DNA of 64,000 nt, from contig NZ_JABEQQ010000002.1 of the NCBI RefSeq assembly GCF_013184075.1, forward strand, positions 372,001-436,000, given 5' to 3'. The translations under genes and the position numbers were made by a program. Source of the DNA: Lentilactobacillus kribbianus. GTDB lineage: Bacteria; Bacillota; Bacilli; Lactobacillales; Lactobacillaceae. Positions 48,277 to 58,268 of this stretch are shown here, piece by piece. The stretch's first letter is position 1; each line of letters begins with the position of its first letter. The notes under the pieces were generated by a model. The model saw nothing but the letters and a program-made list of their open reading frames with translations, did not search any database and was not told the origin of the DNA.

Positions 48277-48656
48277 TTGTTAAGGTGTTGCCAAGCTAGT
48301 TCATGAGCTCCGTGATTTTGTTTGTCAGAAACCCATTCAAGGACTACTAAATCAAATTGGTCATATAATTTTAGTAGTTCGTCAACTTGATCTTGATAGT
48401 GCTTGGCGTAACGTTTTTCCATACTATCAATTACTAACTGACTATCACAATAAAAGAGAACCGGTTCTTTTTGAAGTCCATTTTCTAAAAGCTTTTGAAA
48501 TCCCAACGTGGCTGCAGCAAATTCGGCCGAGTGATTATTATTACTGGTTAATGATTGTCCTAATTGTAACTGCTGACCATTATTAACGATTAAAATTCCG
48601 GCGGCTGCTTTCTTGGTTGAGGGGTTAAAAGCCCCATCTGTATATAGTTTAATCAT
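48273..48656 (-). CDS. RNase HI-like protein (YpeP type)
   Basis: A short RNase H fold of 127 residues. Asp7 (KLYTDGAF), Glu45 (HSAEFAAA) and Asp71 (FYCDSQLVIDS) match the first three catalytic acids. The fourth, usually in NxxADxLA near the C-terminus, appears as NHGAHELA, with His at the Asp position. The basic protrusion of E. coli RNase HI is absent. Activity on RNA-DNA hybrids is therefore plausible but uncertain; RNase HII is encoded at 23 kb. Confidence 0.82.
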   Translation of the reverse strand: MIKLYTDGAFNPSTKKAAAGILIVNNGQQLQLGQSLTSNNNHSAEFAAATLGFQKLLENGLQKEPVLFYCDSQLVIDSMEKRYAKHYQDQVDELLKLYDQFDLVVLEWVSDKQNHGAHELAWQHLNN

Positions 48657-48694
48657 ATTTTCCTCGATATTTTATTAAGATTGGAGTTAATTAA

Positions 48695-49105
48695 ATGATA
48701 ACTCAAAAACGACGCTTTTTATATCAACCTAATCCTTTGGTTAGTGTTATTTGCTGGAGTTGGACGTTAGTGATCTTTTTAATTGGCGTAATTTTTTGGT
48801 TGGAAGTAACACATTTTCAATGGATTACGCTGTTTTTCTTTATTCTATTTGCTTTGGTAGTATGGGCAGAAATCCATTTTAGAACGATTACCATTCATAA
48901 TGGAATTATTACTGTTAGTCGAGTAATCAATCCCAAATCATTAGTTATTAAAACCGATAAAATTAGTGAAGTTAGTACTGATAATCACCAAATTGGTTTT
49001 GTTGCTAACGGCAAAATTTATCATTTTCTGGTTTCTAGAAATTCGGCAATCGAATTGGCTGAATTAATCGGTGAATCAGCTAATCAAGAAAAGAGTGATA
49101 ATTAA
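48695..49105 (+). CDS. ebsA: EbsA family membrane protein
   Basis: A 136-residue protein with two transmembrane helices (about residues 17-37 and 44-62) and a C-terminal soluble PH-like part ([29 protein letters not shown]). It matches the EbsA family, first named from the enterococcal ebs locus and common in lactobacilli. The function is not established; older annotations call it pore-forming. TTGGAG precedes the ATG and its stop overlaps the fhs start by one base. Confidence 0.78.
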   Translation: MITQKRRFLYQPNPLVSVICWSWTLVIFLIGVIFWLEVTHFQWITLFFFILFALVVWAEIHFRTITIHNGIITVSRVINPKSLVIKTDKISEVSTDNHQIGFVANGKIYHFLVSRNSAIELAELIGESANQEKSDN

Positions 49106-50772
49106 TGAAAACAGACATTGAAATTTCACAAAGTACCGATATGTTACCCATTACTCAAATTGCTCAAAAACTAGGCTTATCTGATAGTCAATTTGAGCTT
49201 TATGGTAATTACAAGGCTAAAGTTAACACTAATTTTAATAATAACGAAATTAGTTCAGATGCGAAGCTAATTTTGGTAACATCAATTAATCCCACTAGAG
49301 CTGGTGAAGGTAAAACAACAGTCACTGTCGGTTTAGGTGACGCATTGCATCGGTTAAATCAATCGGTAGCCATTGCATTACGCGAACCATCATTAGGACC
49401 TGTGATGGGATTAAAAGGCGGAGCCACTGGTGGTGGTTATGCGCAAGTAGTCCCCATGGAAGATATTAACCTTCACTTTACTGGTGATTTTCATGCAATT
49501 ACAGAAACACATGATACTTTAGCAGCTTTAATTGACAACCATATTCAACACGGGAATCAACTAAATATTGACCCTAGAAGAATTGTTTGGAAACGTGTTT
49601 TAGATGTTAATGATCGTGAGTTACGCCAGACTATAGTAGGGCTAGGGGGAACTACCTCAGGAGAACCTCGTCAAGATGGCTTTGATATCACCGTAGCATC
49701 TGAAATTATGGCCATTTTATGTTTAGCTACTGATTTAGAAAATTTAAAAAATAAAATTAGCCAGATTATCGTGGCTTACACGTACGAAAACCAGCCAGTA
49801 ACCGTAGCCGATTTGGGTGTTCAAGGTGCCTTGGCAGTGTTGATGAAGGATGCCATTAAGCCTAATTTAGTACAAACATTAGAGCATACCCCCGCATTCA
49901 TTCATGGAGGTCCCTTTGCTAACATTGCCCATGGTTGCAATAGTCTGTTAGCCTTAAAAGCTGCAATGGCAACTGCTAAATACACCATTACCGAAGCTGG
50001 CTTTGGTTCAGATCTAGGTGGAGAAAAATTCATGGATATTTTAACACCTAAGTTAAATAAAAAACCTGATGCCGTGGTAGTGGTGGCCACCATTCGAGCT
50101 TTAAAACTAAATGGCGGTGATGATCCCACTAATTTAGCTACCGAAAATTTGGCTAGCTTAATGGCCGGTGCTGTTAATTTAAAACGACACGTTAATAATA
50201 TGAAACAATTTGGTCAACCAGTGGTAGTGGCAATTAATCGTTTTGATACAGATACTTTAGCAGAAATTAATTGGCTCAAACAATATGTTAATGAAACGTT
50301 AAAAACGCCGGTATCCGTTGTTAACTGTTTTGCTGATGGTGGGGCCGGCGCCATTGATTTGGCCCAACAAATCATTGAACTATCACAACAAGATTATCAA
50401 TCAGCAAATATTTATGTAGCAAATGATTCAATTGAGACCAAAATGAATCACATTGTTCAAAAAATTTATGGTGGTAATAAAGTTACCTTGACTGCTTCAG
50501 CTAAAAAGCAAATGAAACGAATTGAGCGACTGGGTTATGGTCAGTTACCAATTTGTATGGCCAAAACTCAATATTCATTTAGCGATAATGCTAAGCTTTT
50601 GGGAGCTCCTACTGATTTCGATATTAATGTCAAAGAACTGCAGTTAAAAGCTGGTGCGGGATTTATCGTGGCCATTACGGGCAATATTTTAACTATGCCT
50701 GGCTTACCAAGTCATCCAGCTGCTTTAGATATGGACATTAATAATCAGGGAACTATCACCGGCTTATTTTAG
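49105..50772 (+). CDS. fhs: Formate-tetrahydrofolate ligase
   Basis: ATP-dependent synthesis of 10-formyltetrahydrofolate from formate and tetrahydrofolate, 555 residues, the full family length. The nucleotide-binding loop is [40 protein letters not shown] is the strongly conserved substrate region; FAHG-like [20 protein letters not shown] and the C-terminal [15 protein letters not shown] are typical. It feeds C1 units into purine synthesis. It uses the cofactor family imported by FolT, encoded 9 kb downstream. Confidence 0.97.
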   Translation: MKTDIEISQSTDMLPITQIAQKLGLSDSQFELYGNYKAKVNTNFNNNEISSDAKLILVTSINPTRAGEGKTTVTVGLGDALHRLNQSVAIALREPSLGPVMGLKGGATGGGYAQVVPMEDINLHFTGDFHAITETHDTLAALIDNHIQHGNQLNIDPRRIVWKRVLDVNDRELRQTIVGLGGTTSGEPRQDGFDITVASEIMAILCLATDLENLKNKISQIIVAYTYENQPVTVADLGVQGALAVLMKDAIKPNLVQTLEHTPAFIHGGPFANIAHGCNSLLALKAAMATAKYTITEAGFGSDLGGEKFMDILTPKLNKKPDAVVVVATIRALKLNGGDDPTNLATENLASLMAGAVNLKRHVNNMKQFGQPVVVAINRFDTDTLAEINWLKQYVNETLKTPVSVVNCFADGGAGAIDLAQQIIELSQQDYQSANIYVANDSIETKMNHIVQKIYGGNKVTLTASAKKQMKRIERLGYGQLPICMAKTQYSFSDNAKLLGAPTDFDINVKELQLKAGAGFIVAITGNILTMPGLPSHPAALDMDINNQGTITGLF

Positions 50773-50782
50773 GAGTAATTAA

Positions 50783-51220
50783 ATGATATTATATTTTGTT
50801 TTGATATTAGTCTTAATAGGAATTGATCAGGGAATTAAGATGATGACCGTAGCCAATTTAAGTTTGGGCCAAGTAGTTAACATAATCCCCAATTGGTTCT
50901 CACTAACTAGGCTAAATAATTCTGGAGCAGCTTGGAGCATCTTAGAAGGTCAAAAATGGTTCTTTGTTTTAGTTGGTTTAATTGCAACCGGATTAATTAT
51001 CACCTTTATGTTTCATTACAAAGAAAAGAAAATGTATCTAATATCTTTATCATTAATTCTTGCCGGGACAATTGGCAATTTGATTGATCGAATTCATAAC
51101 GGATACGTGGTAGATATGTTTCAATTAGACTTTGTTAATTTTCCCATTTTTAATGGCGCCGATATCTTTTTAACCATTGGAATTATAATTCTCACAGTCT
51201 TAATTATTAAGGAAAAGTAG
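50783..51220 (+). CDS. lspA: Lipoprotein signal peptidase
   Basis: Aspartic membrane protease (signal peptidase II) that cuts the signal peptide of lipidated prolipoproteins, 145 residues with four membrane helices. Family boxes: IDQGIKMM, LTRLNNSGAAWSIL, AGTIGNLIDRIHNGYVVDMF (containing both catalytic Asp residues) and FPIFNGADIFLTIG. It is encoded immediately before an RluD-type gene, as in most firmicutes. AGGAGTAATT precedes the ATG. Confidence 0.96.
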   Translation: MILYFVLILVLIGIDQGIKMMTVANLSLGQVVNIIPNWFSLTRLNNSGAAWSILEGQKWFFVLVGLIATGLIITFMFHYKEKKMYLISLSLILAGTIGNLIDRIHNGYVVDMFQLDFVNFPIFNGADIFLTIGIIILTVLIIKEK

Positions 51221-52135
51221 GTGAGTTATTTGGCAACTAGGTATATCATAACTGATCAAATTGGGCGGTTAGATAAGGTAATTTCTGAACTAGATTCTAG
51301 CATTTCTAGATCACAGGCCAAAAAAATGATTGAAGACCAAGATATTACTTTAAATGATCAAGTGGTTCAACCCAAACAAAAAGTGAAAGCTAACGATATT
51401 ATCTTAATAGAAGATATTCAACCGGAAACTATTTCTGTGACACCAGAAAATATTTCCTTAGATATTATTTATGAGGACGAGGATGTGATTGTCGTCAACA
51501 AACCTCAAGGCATGGTGGTTCACCCTTCAGCTGGGCATCCCAATCATACCTTAGTGAACGCTTTGCTGTTTCATAGTCCATTATCTACCATTAATGGTAC
51601 GTATCGACCTGGAATTGTTCATCGAATTGATAAAGATACGTCTGGCTTATTAATGGTTGCTAAAAATGATCAAGCTCATCAATCCTTGTCAGCACAATTA
51701 AAGGCTAAGACCAATTTACGGAAATATATTGCTCTTGTTCATGGCCAAATTAAAGAAGATAACGGTACAATTGATGCACCATTAGGAAGATCGCCTAAAG
51801 ATCGAAAAAAACAAGCAGTTATTGCTGGTGGTAGAAATGCAGTAACTCATTTTAAGGTTTTAGAGAGATTTCAAAATTATACTTTAATTGAGTGTCAGTT
51901 AGAAACTGGGCGGACCCATCAAATTAGGGTTCATTTGAAGTATATTGGCCATCCATTAGTGGGCGATCCGTTGTATGGTCCGCGTAAAACCATCAAAGGA
52001 CACGGTCAGTTTTTACATGCAGCCGAATTAGGATTTAAGCACCCTCAATCTGGCAAGGAAATGTACTTTTCTGTGCCTGCACCAGATATTTTTCAAAAAA
52101 CATTGGCTCATTTACGACAAGATAAGCAAGGTTAG
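51221..52135 (+). CDS. rluD: RluD-type large-subunit pseudouridine synthase
   Basis: RluA/C/D family pseudouridine synthase of about 304 residues. The N-terminal S4 domain (RLDKVISELDSSISRSQAKKMI) is followed by the catalytic core with GIVHRIDKDTSGLLMVAKND, whose Asp is catalytic, and LETGRTHQIRVHLKYIGHPLVGDPLYG. The start is uncertain: GTG 51221 has AAGGA 7 bases upstream, while TTG 51230 has AGGTGA 5 bases upstream. The target uridines are probably those of RluD in 23S rRNA, by synteny. Confidence 0.92.
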   Translation: MSYLATRYIITDQIGRLDKVISELDSSISRSQAKKMIEDQDITLNDQVVQPKQKVKANDIILIEDIQPETISVTPENISLDIIYEDEDVIVVNKPQGMVVHPSAGHPNHTLVNALLFHSPLSTINGTYRPGIVHRIDKDTSGLLMVAKNDQAHQSLSAQLKAKTNLRKYIALVHGQIKEDNGTIDAPLGRSPKDRKKQAVIAGGRNAVTHFKVLERFQNYTLIECQLETGRTHQIRVHLKYIGHPLVGDPLYGPRKTIKGHGQFLHAAELGFKHPQSGKEMYFSVPAPDIFQKTLAHLRQDKQG

Positions 52136-52136
52136 C

Positions 52137-52161
52137 TTGACTTATTTTTAACATTTTCATA

Positions 52162-52165
<4 letters not shown>
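52137..52165 (+). promoter_or_regulatory. Promoter of the pyrR locus
   Basis: TTGACT (52137-52142), exactly 17 bases, TATTCT (52160-52165), just after the rluD stop. A perfect 14-base palindrome (52162-52175) covers the -10 and the probable start point. Confidence 0.65.
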
Positions 52166-52773
<608 letters not shown>

Positions 52774-52797
52774 ATTAACACTAACGAGGTATATTTT

Positions 52798-53886
52798 ATG
52801 CCAACAACAAGATATCTTATTTTAGAAGATGGTACTAGCTATACAGGTCAAGCCTTCGGGTCTTTGGCAACTACTACTGGTGAAATAATTACCAATTCAA
52901 CAATGAACGGTTATCAAGAAATCATTACTAATCAAGTACATCACAACCAAATTATTGTTTTTACTCAACCATCTATTGGTAACACTGGCTTAGATCAAAA
53001 TGCATATGAATCAATTTTACCTTCAGCTAAAGGGGTAGTTGTTCGAGAGTATGAAAATCTAGCAACTGATCATTTAAAAAGAATTTCATTAGATCGTTAT
53101 TTAAAACAACATGGTATCCCTGGTATTTATGGTATTGATACGCGACAATTACGACACCATTTACAAAATCAAGGAACTATGAAAGCTAGTATTGTTGATG
53201 TTGATGATGAACATGCTTTTGACCAGCTTAGTGCCACGGTACTAACTAATCAACAAGTTGCCCAGGTGGCAACACCCAAGCCTTATCCTAATCCAGGTGA
53301 AGGTGATAATGTGATTGTCGTTGACTTTGGACTAAAACATGGTATCTTACGTGAATTATCTAAACGTAAATGTAACGTCACGGTTGTTCCTTGGGATACA
53401 TCTAGCGAACAAATTATGGATTTTGATCCAGACGGTGTTGTTTTATCAACTGGCCCAGGTTCTCCTAACAGCTTACCAGAATCGGTGTTACATATGATTA
53501 AAGCTATTGAATCTCAAGTACCATTAATGGCCATCGGACTGGGACATCAATTATTTGGTCTTGCCAATGGTGCCCGTATTTTACCTTTAGACGTAGAACA
53601 TCATGGTAGTAATCATCCTATAAAAGAAATTATCACTAACGAAATATTTTATGCTGATCAAGAACAAGGTTATGAAATTGACAAGAAATCAATTAATCAT
53701 AAGCAGCTATTAATTACTTATCTAGATGTTATGAATGGAACCATTCAGGGATTAAGACATCGTGATTTTCCAGCATTTTCAGTGGAATTTTTACCAGATG
53801 GCGCACCAGGTCCTAAAGATCGGGTCGACTTATTCGATGATTTCATAGAAATGATGGCGGTAAGGAGAAGAAATGACAATGGCTGA
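52798..53886 (+). CDS. CarA-like protein lacking the glutaminase nucleophile
   Basis: A full-length (362 aa) relative of the small subunit of carbamoyl phosphate synthase. The N-terminal CPSase_S domain is present (residues 1-150: YLILEDGTSYTGQAFG, GIPGIYGIDTRQLR). The C-terminal class I glutamine amidotransferase fold is also present (VIVVDFGLKHGILRELSKR, STGPGSP). However, the nucleophile motif C-LGHQ reads G-LGHQ (Gly247). The catalytic His is Leu332 in VEFLPDGAPGP, and the usual Glu is Asp334. It should not release ammonia from glutamine. The frame is intact and overlaps the next gene by 14 bases. It lies 24 bases after pyrR. Family membership is clear; present function is unknown. Confidence 0.88.
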   Translation: MPTTRYLILEDGTSYTGQAFGSLATTTGEIITNSTMNGYQEIITNQVHHNQIIVFTQPSIGNTGLDQNAYESILPSAKGVVVREYENLATDHLKRISLDRYLKQHGIPGIYGIDTRQLRHHLQNQGTMKASIVDVDDEHAFDQLSATVLTNQQVAQVATPKPYPNPGEGDNVIVVDFGLKHGILRELSKRKCNVTVVPWDTSSEQIMDFDPDGVVLSTGPGSPNSLPESVLHMIKAIESQVPLMAIGLGHQLFGLANGARILPLDVEHHGSNHPIKEIITNEIFYADQEQGYEIDKKSINHKQLLITYLDVMNGTIQGLRHRDFPAFSVEFLPDGAPGPKDRVDLFDDFIEMMAVRRRNDNG

Positions 53887-56395
53887 TAACTATAATAAGG
53901 TCTTAATCATTGGTGGCGGTCCCACCACTTTAGGTAGTGAAAATGAATTAGATGCAGCCGCCTTTGAAAAAGTAATCGCTTTTAAAAAAATGGGAACCAA
54001 GGTTCTTTACTTAGACAACAATCCATTTTCAGTTGTTGCTGATGAAATTCAGGCCGCTAATGTTTTTTTTCAAACAATTAACTTAGAAAACATTATTAAC
54101 ATCATTACCAAAGAACATCCTGATGCTATTTTATTTAGTGTGGCTGGATTATTAGGGCAAAAATTAGCATTACAATTATATCAATCTGGTATCTTAGAAA
54201 GTGAACACGTCGCTATTATTGGTAATAGCTTAACTACTTTTCAAACTGTAGCCGATAGTGATAGACTCAGACAATTATTAACTGATTGGAACGAACCAGT
54301 AATAGCATCAAGAACGGTAGCTTCTGATGACGATGCCGTAGAATTTGTTCGTGAAATTGGTTTTCCAGTTATCGTTAAACCTCTTTCAACTGATCACGAT
54401 ACTAGCCGCATTATTTGTTTTAATATGGATGATTTAGAGGCAGCCTTACAGTACAGTTTTGATCAAACTTACATTAAACGTTGTTCAATAGAGCAAAGTA
54501 TTGTTGGTTTTAAAGAAATTGAAATGGTGGGAATTAGAGATGTAGATGGTAATAAAATATTAGTTACTGGTTTGGAAAATATGGATCCAATTGGTATTCA
54601 TTCTGGTGATTCCATTATCTTTGCTCCCACTCAAACACTAATCAATGAAGAGTATCAACGTCTACGAACAGCAACTTTTAAAATCATGGATGCCTTAAAC
54701 ATTACTGGCAGTTGCCATATTCAATTTGCACAAAGTAGAACCGACTCAGATTACTTTGTAACAAAAATTAGTCCATATTTTACACGTAATACAGCATTGG
54801 CTACAAAAGCAACTGCATATCCCATAGCCTATGTGTCCACTTTTCTTGAAGTGGGGCATCCGTTAGCTGAAGTACGATTACCATCAAAATATAGTCATAT
54901 TAAACCTCTGTTGGAACCCACGCTAGATCATATTTTAGTGAAAATACCACTTTGGCCGTTTGAAGACATTCCTGACGCTGATCAGCATTTAGATACCGTG
55001 ATGAAATCAGTGGGGTCAACGATTGGAATCGGTAGAACCGTCGAGGAAGCTATTATTAAAGCCATGCACAGTTCGCAATTTTCACCACGAGATATTTTAC
55101 CCAGTGTTCAAAATATTGATGATGATGATGTAATTAATCAATTAATTCATCCGTTAGCTAGCCGAATTTTAATTCTAATTGAAGCTTTACGGCGTGGCTT
55201 TTCTATCGACGACTTGGCTGAACTAACTAAGATTGATCAGTTTTATTTTTATAAATTGAAACAACTTATTTTTGCACAAACATTTGTCCAAACTAATCCA
55301 CTGACAGCTGAATCTATCAAAATGGGGCATCAATATGGTTTTGGTGATGGTATGTTAGCCGAATTATGGAATACTAGTATTCAAACTGTCGAAAAATTGA
55401 ACCAAGATAATAATGTCCAAGTGACTTATAAAGAAGTAGAATCCAGTGCTGGTGAATTTATTGAGAACACTAATATTTTTTACAGTAGTTACGAACTAGA
55501 AAATGAAAGTCAGCCATTCGAAACCGATTCAGCATTAGTAATTGGGCGCGGTGGTAATCAGTTAGGGCCGAATGCGGCTGCAGACTACTATACGTCCCAA
55601 GTTCTAATACAATTGCATAAATCAGGCTATAAGACCATTGTGTTAAATAACAATCCTAATGCTGTATCTATGAGTCCACAATTAAGTGATAAACAATATA
55701 TTGAACCAATTCAACTTGGTAATATTTTAAATATTATTCGATTGGAGCGGCCTAAAGTAATCGTATTGCCGGGAAACCGTCACTATTTAGCTAAAAATCT
55801 TAAGCAAAGAGATGAACTAAATATCATAGTCCTACCACCAGATCAAAAGGACGCCCAGTTAATACGACCGGAGATTACTAATGCTGTTGACTATTTCATT
55901 GATGGCAATGTAATTCTTCCTATCACGACCATTTCCTATTCAGTAACAAGTTATAAGCGAAATCAACGTTATAATACTAATTACCAGCAACCCATGAACC
56001 AATTCACTCAATATGGACAAAAGCTGATTGCTGAGGGAAGAAAGCAGTTAACTGGTGGTCATTGGCAGGGATTAGTTCAAGTTTTATTTGAAGAGACCAC
56101 ACCAGGCAATTTTAAGTTTGCTGGCATTCGTCCCATTAGAATTACTGAAACCGCATTTTTAACTAAGGCAACTGGAATTAATTGGGTGAGGGTACTAGTC
56201 AAGAAGAATTTAGGTAATTTGGATTTAGTTAGATTAGCTGAATTATTAAGCCATACCGAGCCTAAACGTTTTGCGATTATGAACGGAATTTTTCCATTCG
56301 AAGCACTTCACGCCAGAAACCACCAAGGTTCAAGTAAGCAAGAGGTGGGAGCTAGTTTACAATTTAAAAATATTGATCAACAAAAAAAGGAATGA
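53873..56395 (+). CDS. Degenerate CarB-like protein (840 aa)
   Basis: A relative of the carbamoyl phosphate synthase large subunit, 840 instead of about 1060 residues. Residues 1-400 follow the first synthetase unit (KVLIIGGGPTTLG; GFKEIEMVGIRD; GIHSGDSIIFAPTQTL). The glycine-rich ATP loop is replaced (KPLSTDHDTSR, 169-179), and the metal and ATP ligands Glu, Asn and Arg of IEVNPR become Lys298, Ser300 and Tyr302. The oligomerisation region is kept (400-545). In the second unit only the leading Rossmann-like part (553-655) and a fragment of the ATP-grasp end (745-785) remain. The C-terminal regulatory MGS domain is missing. AAGGAG lies before ATG 53873. Catalysis of carbamoyl phosphate formation is not expected. 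Confidence 0.88.
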   Translation: MTMADNYNKVLIIGGGPTTLGSENELDAAAFEKVIAFKKMGTKVLYLDNNPFSVVADEIQAANVFFQTINLENIINIITKEHPDAILFSVAGLLGQKLALQLYQSGILESEHVAIIGNSLTTFQTVADSDRLRQLLTDWNEPVIASRTVASDDDAVEFVREIGFPVIVKPLSTDHDTSRIICFNMDDLEAALQYSFDQTYIKRCSIEQSIVGFKEIEMVGIRDVDGNKILVTGLENMDPIGIHSGDSIIFAPTQTLINEEYQRLRTATFKIMDALNITGSCHIQFAQSRTDSDYFVTKISPYFTRNTALATKATAYPIAYVSTFLEVGHPLAEVRLPSKYSHIKPLLEPTLDHILVKIPLWPFEDIPDADQHLDTVMKSVGSTIGIGRTVEEAIIKAMHSSQFSPRDILPSVQNIDDDDVINQLIHPLASRILILIEALRRGFSIDDLAELTKIDQFYFYKLKQLIFAQTFVQTNPLTAESIKMGHQYGFGDGMLAELWNTSIQTVEKLNQDNNVQVTYKEVESSAGEFIENTNIFYSSYELENESQPFETDSALVIGRGGNQLGPNAAADYYTSQVLIQLHKSGYKTIVLNNNPNAVSMSPQLSDKQYIEPIQLGNILNIIRLERPKVIVLPGNRHYLAKNLKQRDELNIIVLPPDQKDAQLIRPEITNAVDYFIDGNVILPITTISYSVTSYKRNQRYNTNYQQPMNQFTQYGQKLIAEGRKQLTGGHWQGLVQVLFEETTPGNFKFAGIRPIRITETAFLTKATGINWVRVLVKKNLGNLDLVRLAELLSHTEPKRFAIMNGIFPFEALHARNHQGSSKQEVGASLQFKNIDQQKKE

Positions 56396-56414
56396 TTACA
56401 ATCATTCCTTTTTT
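56382..56414. terminator. Bidirectional terminator between the CarB-like gene and rqcH
   Basis: AAAAAAGGAATGAT and ATCATTCCTTTTTT form a perfect hairpin with a 4-base loop. It overlaps the last codons of both converging genes. Confidence 0.88.
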
Positions 56415-58114
56415 AGTGTTTTGATTACATCAATATCTGGGTCTACTAATATTTGCGACTGTCCTTCATAAATAACAAATCCTGGTTTTGCCCCGTTAGG
56501 CTTTCGAATAGCCTTGACCTTAACATAGTCAACTGGAACTTTAGTACTATCACGTGCTTTAGAAAAATAGGCTGCTAAGATTGCAGCTTCTTGAATAGTT
56601 TGATCACTAGGGTCAAATGAACGAATAATAACATGAGAGCCCGGGATATCTTTCACGTGTAACCATGTATCTCGTTTATCAGCGGTATGCAAGGTCAGCT
56701 GTTCATTTTGTAAGTTATTTTTACCAACTAAAATTTCAGTTCCATCAGTAGCATTAAACATTTCCGGTTTATTAGCCTTATGACGACGCTTAGATTGTTT
56801 TTTATGTTGTTCGTGGTTCTTTAGATATCCTTGTTGTTCTAATTCATAACGGATTTCTTGAATATCCTCTGGGTTAGCCAATTCAATTTGAGCTTGAATA
56901 TTTTCAAAATAATTCACTTCGGTCTTGGTACTAGATATTTGTTCATTTAAATAGGTAATTGCATTTTTTAGTTTTTGATACTTTTTAAAGTATTTTTGCG
57001 CATTTTCGGATGGAGAAATTTGATTTGATAGAGCAATTTTTATCAATTGATTATTCTCATCATAAAAATTTGGTAATTCGATTTCTGTCATACCTCGTTT
57101 AACTTGATTGAGATAAGTGGTTAAAATTTCTCCCTTAATTCTAAAATTATCTGCTTTTTTGGTAGCTTCTAATTCTTTAGTTAACTTATTTAATTTAGTT
57201 TTATTTTTTTTAAGTTGATTTTTAACTACTTTAATTAATACATTGGCCTTTTCTCTTACACGATCCCGTTGCACTTGGTCATGATAGTATTGGTCCAATA
57301 AAACGCTTAAAGACGAATATTCAACGTTATTAAAAGTATCCGGATACGGAAAAGCAGTAAAATTATATTTGCTATTAGCAACTTCGCTAATAGTTGGCTT
57401 AGGATGGTTAAATCCATCAAAAAAAGTTTTATAATGTTGAATTAAATCACCAGGTTCGTGTAATTTAGTTGCTAATGCCAAAGATGTGTCTTTTCCCAAT
57501 CCTTGAATATTATGTTGTAATTCTTTAGCTAAAACATCTACATTAGGAAATTCACGAACTATTTTTGATAAAAAGTCTAAATCATCCGATTTGAATGGAT
57601 CGATAGAATTTTGTTTTGGTGGGTTAATATAAGTGGATCCAGGTAAAATTGTTCGATAACGATTAACATCATTACCTACTCGTTTAATCGAATCTATTAC
57701 TTTATTAGTTGCTTGGTCTACTAAAATAATATTACTATGACGGGCCATAATTTCGATAATTAAGATAAGCTCTTCTTGATCACCAATTTCATTTCTAGCC
57801 GTGAAATGAAATTTGAGTACTCGATCATTAGCCGGTTGGCTAATTTCTTTTAAAATCGAACCACTTAAATGTTTTCTCATAACCATTGTAAAGTTATTTG
57901 GTACGGCCGGATTTTTATATGGAATTTCAGTAATTTGAGTTCTAGCATAAGTGGGATTAGCTGATAAGAGAAGCTGGTGACTTTTACCGTGAGCTCTGAT
58001 TGTTAAAATCAATTCATTTGGGTATGGTTGGTTAATTTTACTAACTCGTCCCGTAGTCAAGGTATCATCTAGTTCGTTTCTGAGAGCATGGAGAAATGAT
58101 CCATCAAATGACAT
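56402..58114 (-). CDS. rqcH: RqcH, ribosome quality control factor (NFACT family)
   Basis: A 570-residue NFACT protein, formerly annotated as fibronectin-binding protein. RqcH recruits alanyl-tRNA to stalled 50S subunits and adds Ala tails. The NFACT-N domain starts SFDGSFLHALRNELDD. A long coiled coil spans about residues 285-420, and the NFACT-R domain lies near the C-terminus (DTWLHVKDIPGSHVIIR, AAYFSKARDSTKVPVDYVKVK). The gene stands alone on the minus strand, facing the CarB-like gene. Confidence 0.92.
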   Translation of the reverse strand: MSFDGSFLHALRNELDDTLTTGRVSKINQPYPNELILTIRAHGKSHQLLLSANPTYARTQITEIPYKNPAVPNNFTMVMRKHLSGSILKEISQPANDRVLKFHFTARNEIGDQEELILIIEIMARHSNIILVDQATNKVIDSIKRVGNDVNRYRTILPGSTYINPPKQNSIDPFKSDDLDFLSKIVREFPNVDVLAKELQHNIQGLGKDTSLALATKLHEPGDLIQHYKTFFDGFNHPKPTISEVANSKYNFTAFPYPDTFNNVEYSSLSVLLDQYYHDQVQRDRVREKANVLIKVVKNQLKKNKTKLNKLTKELEATKKADNFRIKGEILTTYLNQVKRGMTEIELPNFYDENNQLIKIALSNQISPSENAQKYFKKYQKLKNAITYLNEQISSTKTEVNYFENIQAQIELANPEDIQEIRYELEQQGYLKNHEQHKKQSKRRHKANKPEMFNATDGTEILVGKNNLQNEQLTLHTADKRDTWLHVKDIPGSHVIIRSFDPSDQTIQEAAILAAYFSKARDSTKVPVDYVKVKAIRKPNGAKPGFVIYEGQSQILVDPDIDVIKTLKKE

Positions 58115-58217
58115 GGTAACAACTCACTTTCTATGATATATTTTTGCATTTGCATTGTACCTACGATTAACTAGTATAGTCCTTTTGTAAAGGAAAAGCT
58201 AAACTAAAGAGAATTAA

Positions 58218-58246
58218 TTGTAATGTACAAATAATTACGATATACT
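58218..58246 (+). promoter_or_regulatory. Promoter of the marR-degV unit with an overlapping operator-like repeat
   Basis: TTGTAA (58218-58223), exactly 17 bases, TATACT (58241-58246). The -35 is embedded in TTGTA-N3-TACAA (58218-58230), a perfect inverted repeat of the kind MarR-type dimers bind. The first gene, 22 bases downstream, encodes a MarR-family protein, so autorepression is likely (inference). Confidence 0.7.
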
Positions 58247-58268
58247 GTTTTGACGGAGGGGATTTTTA

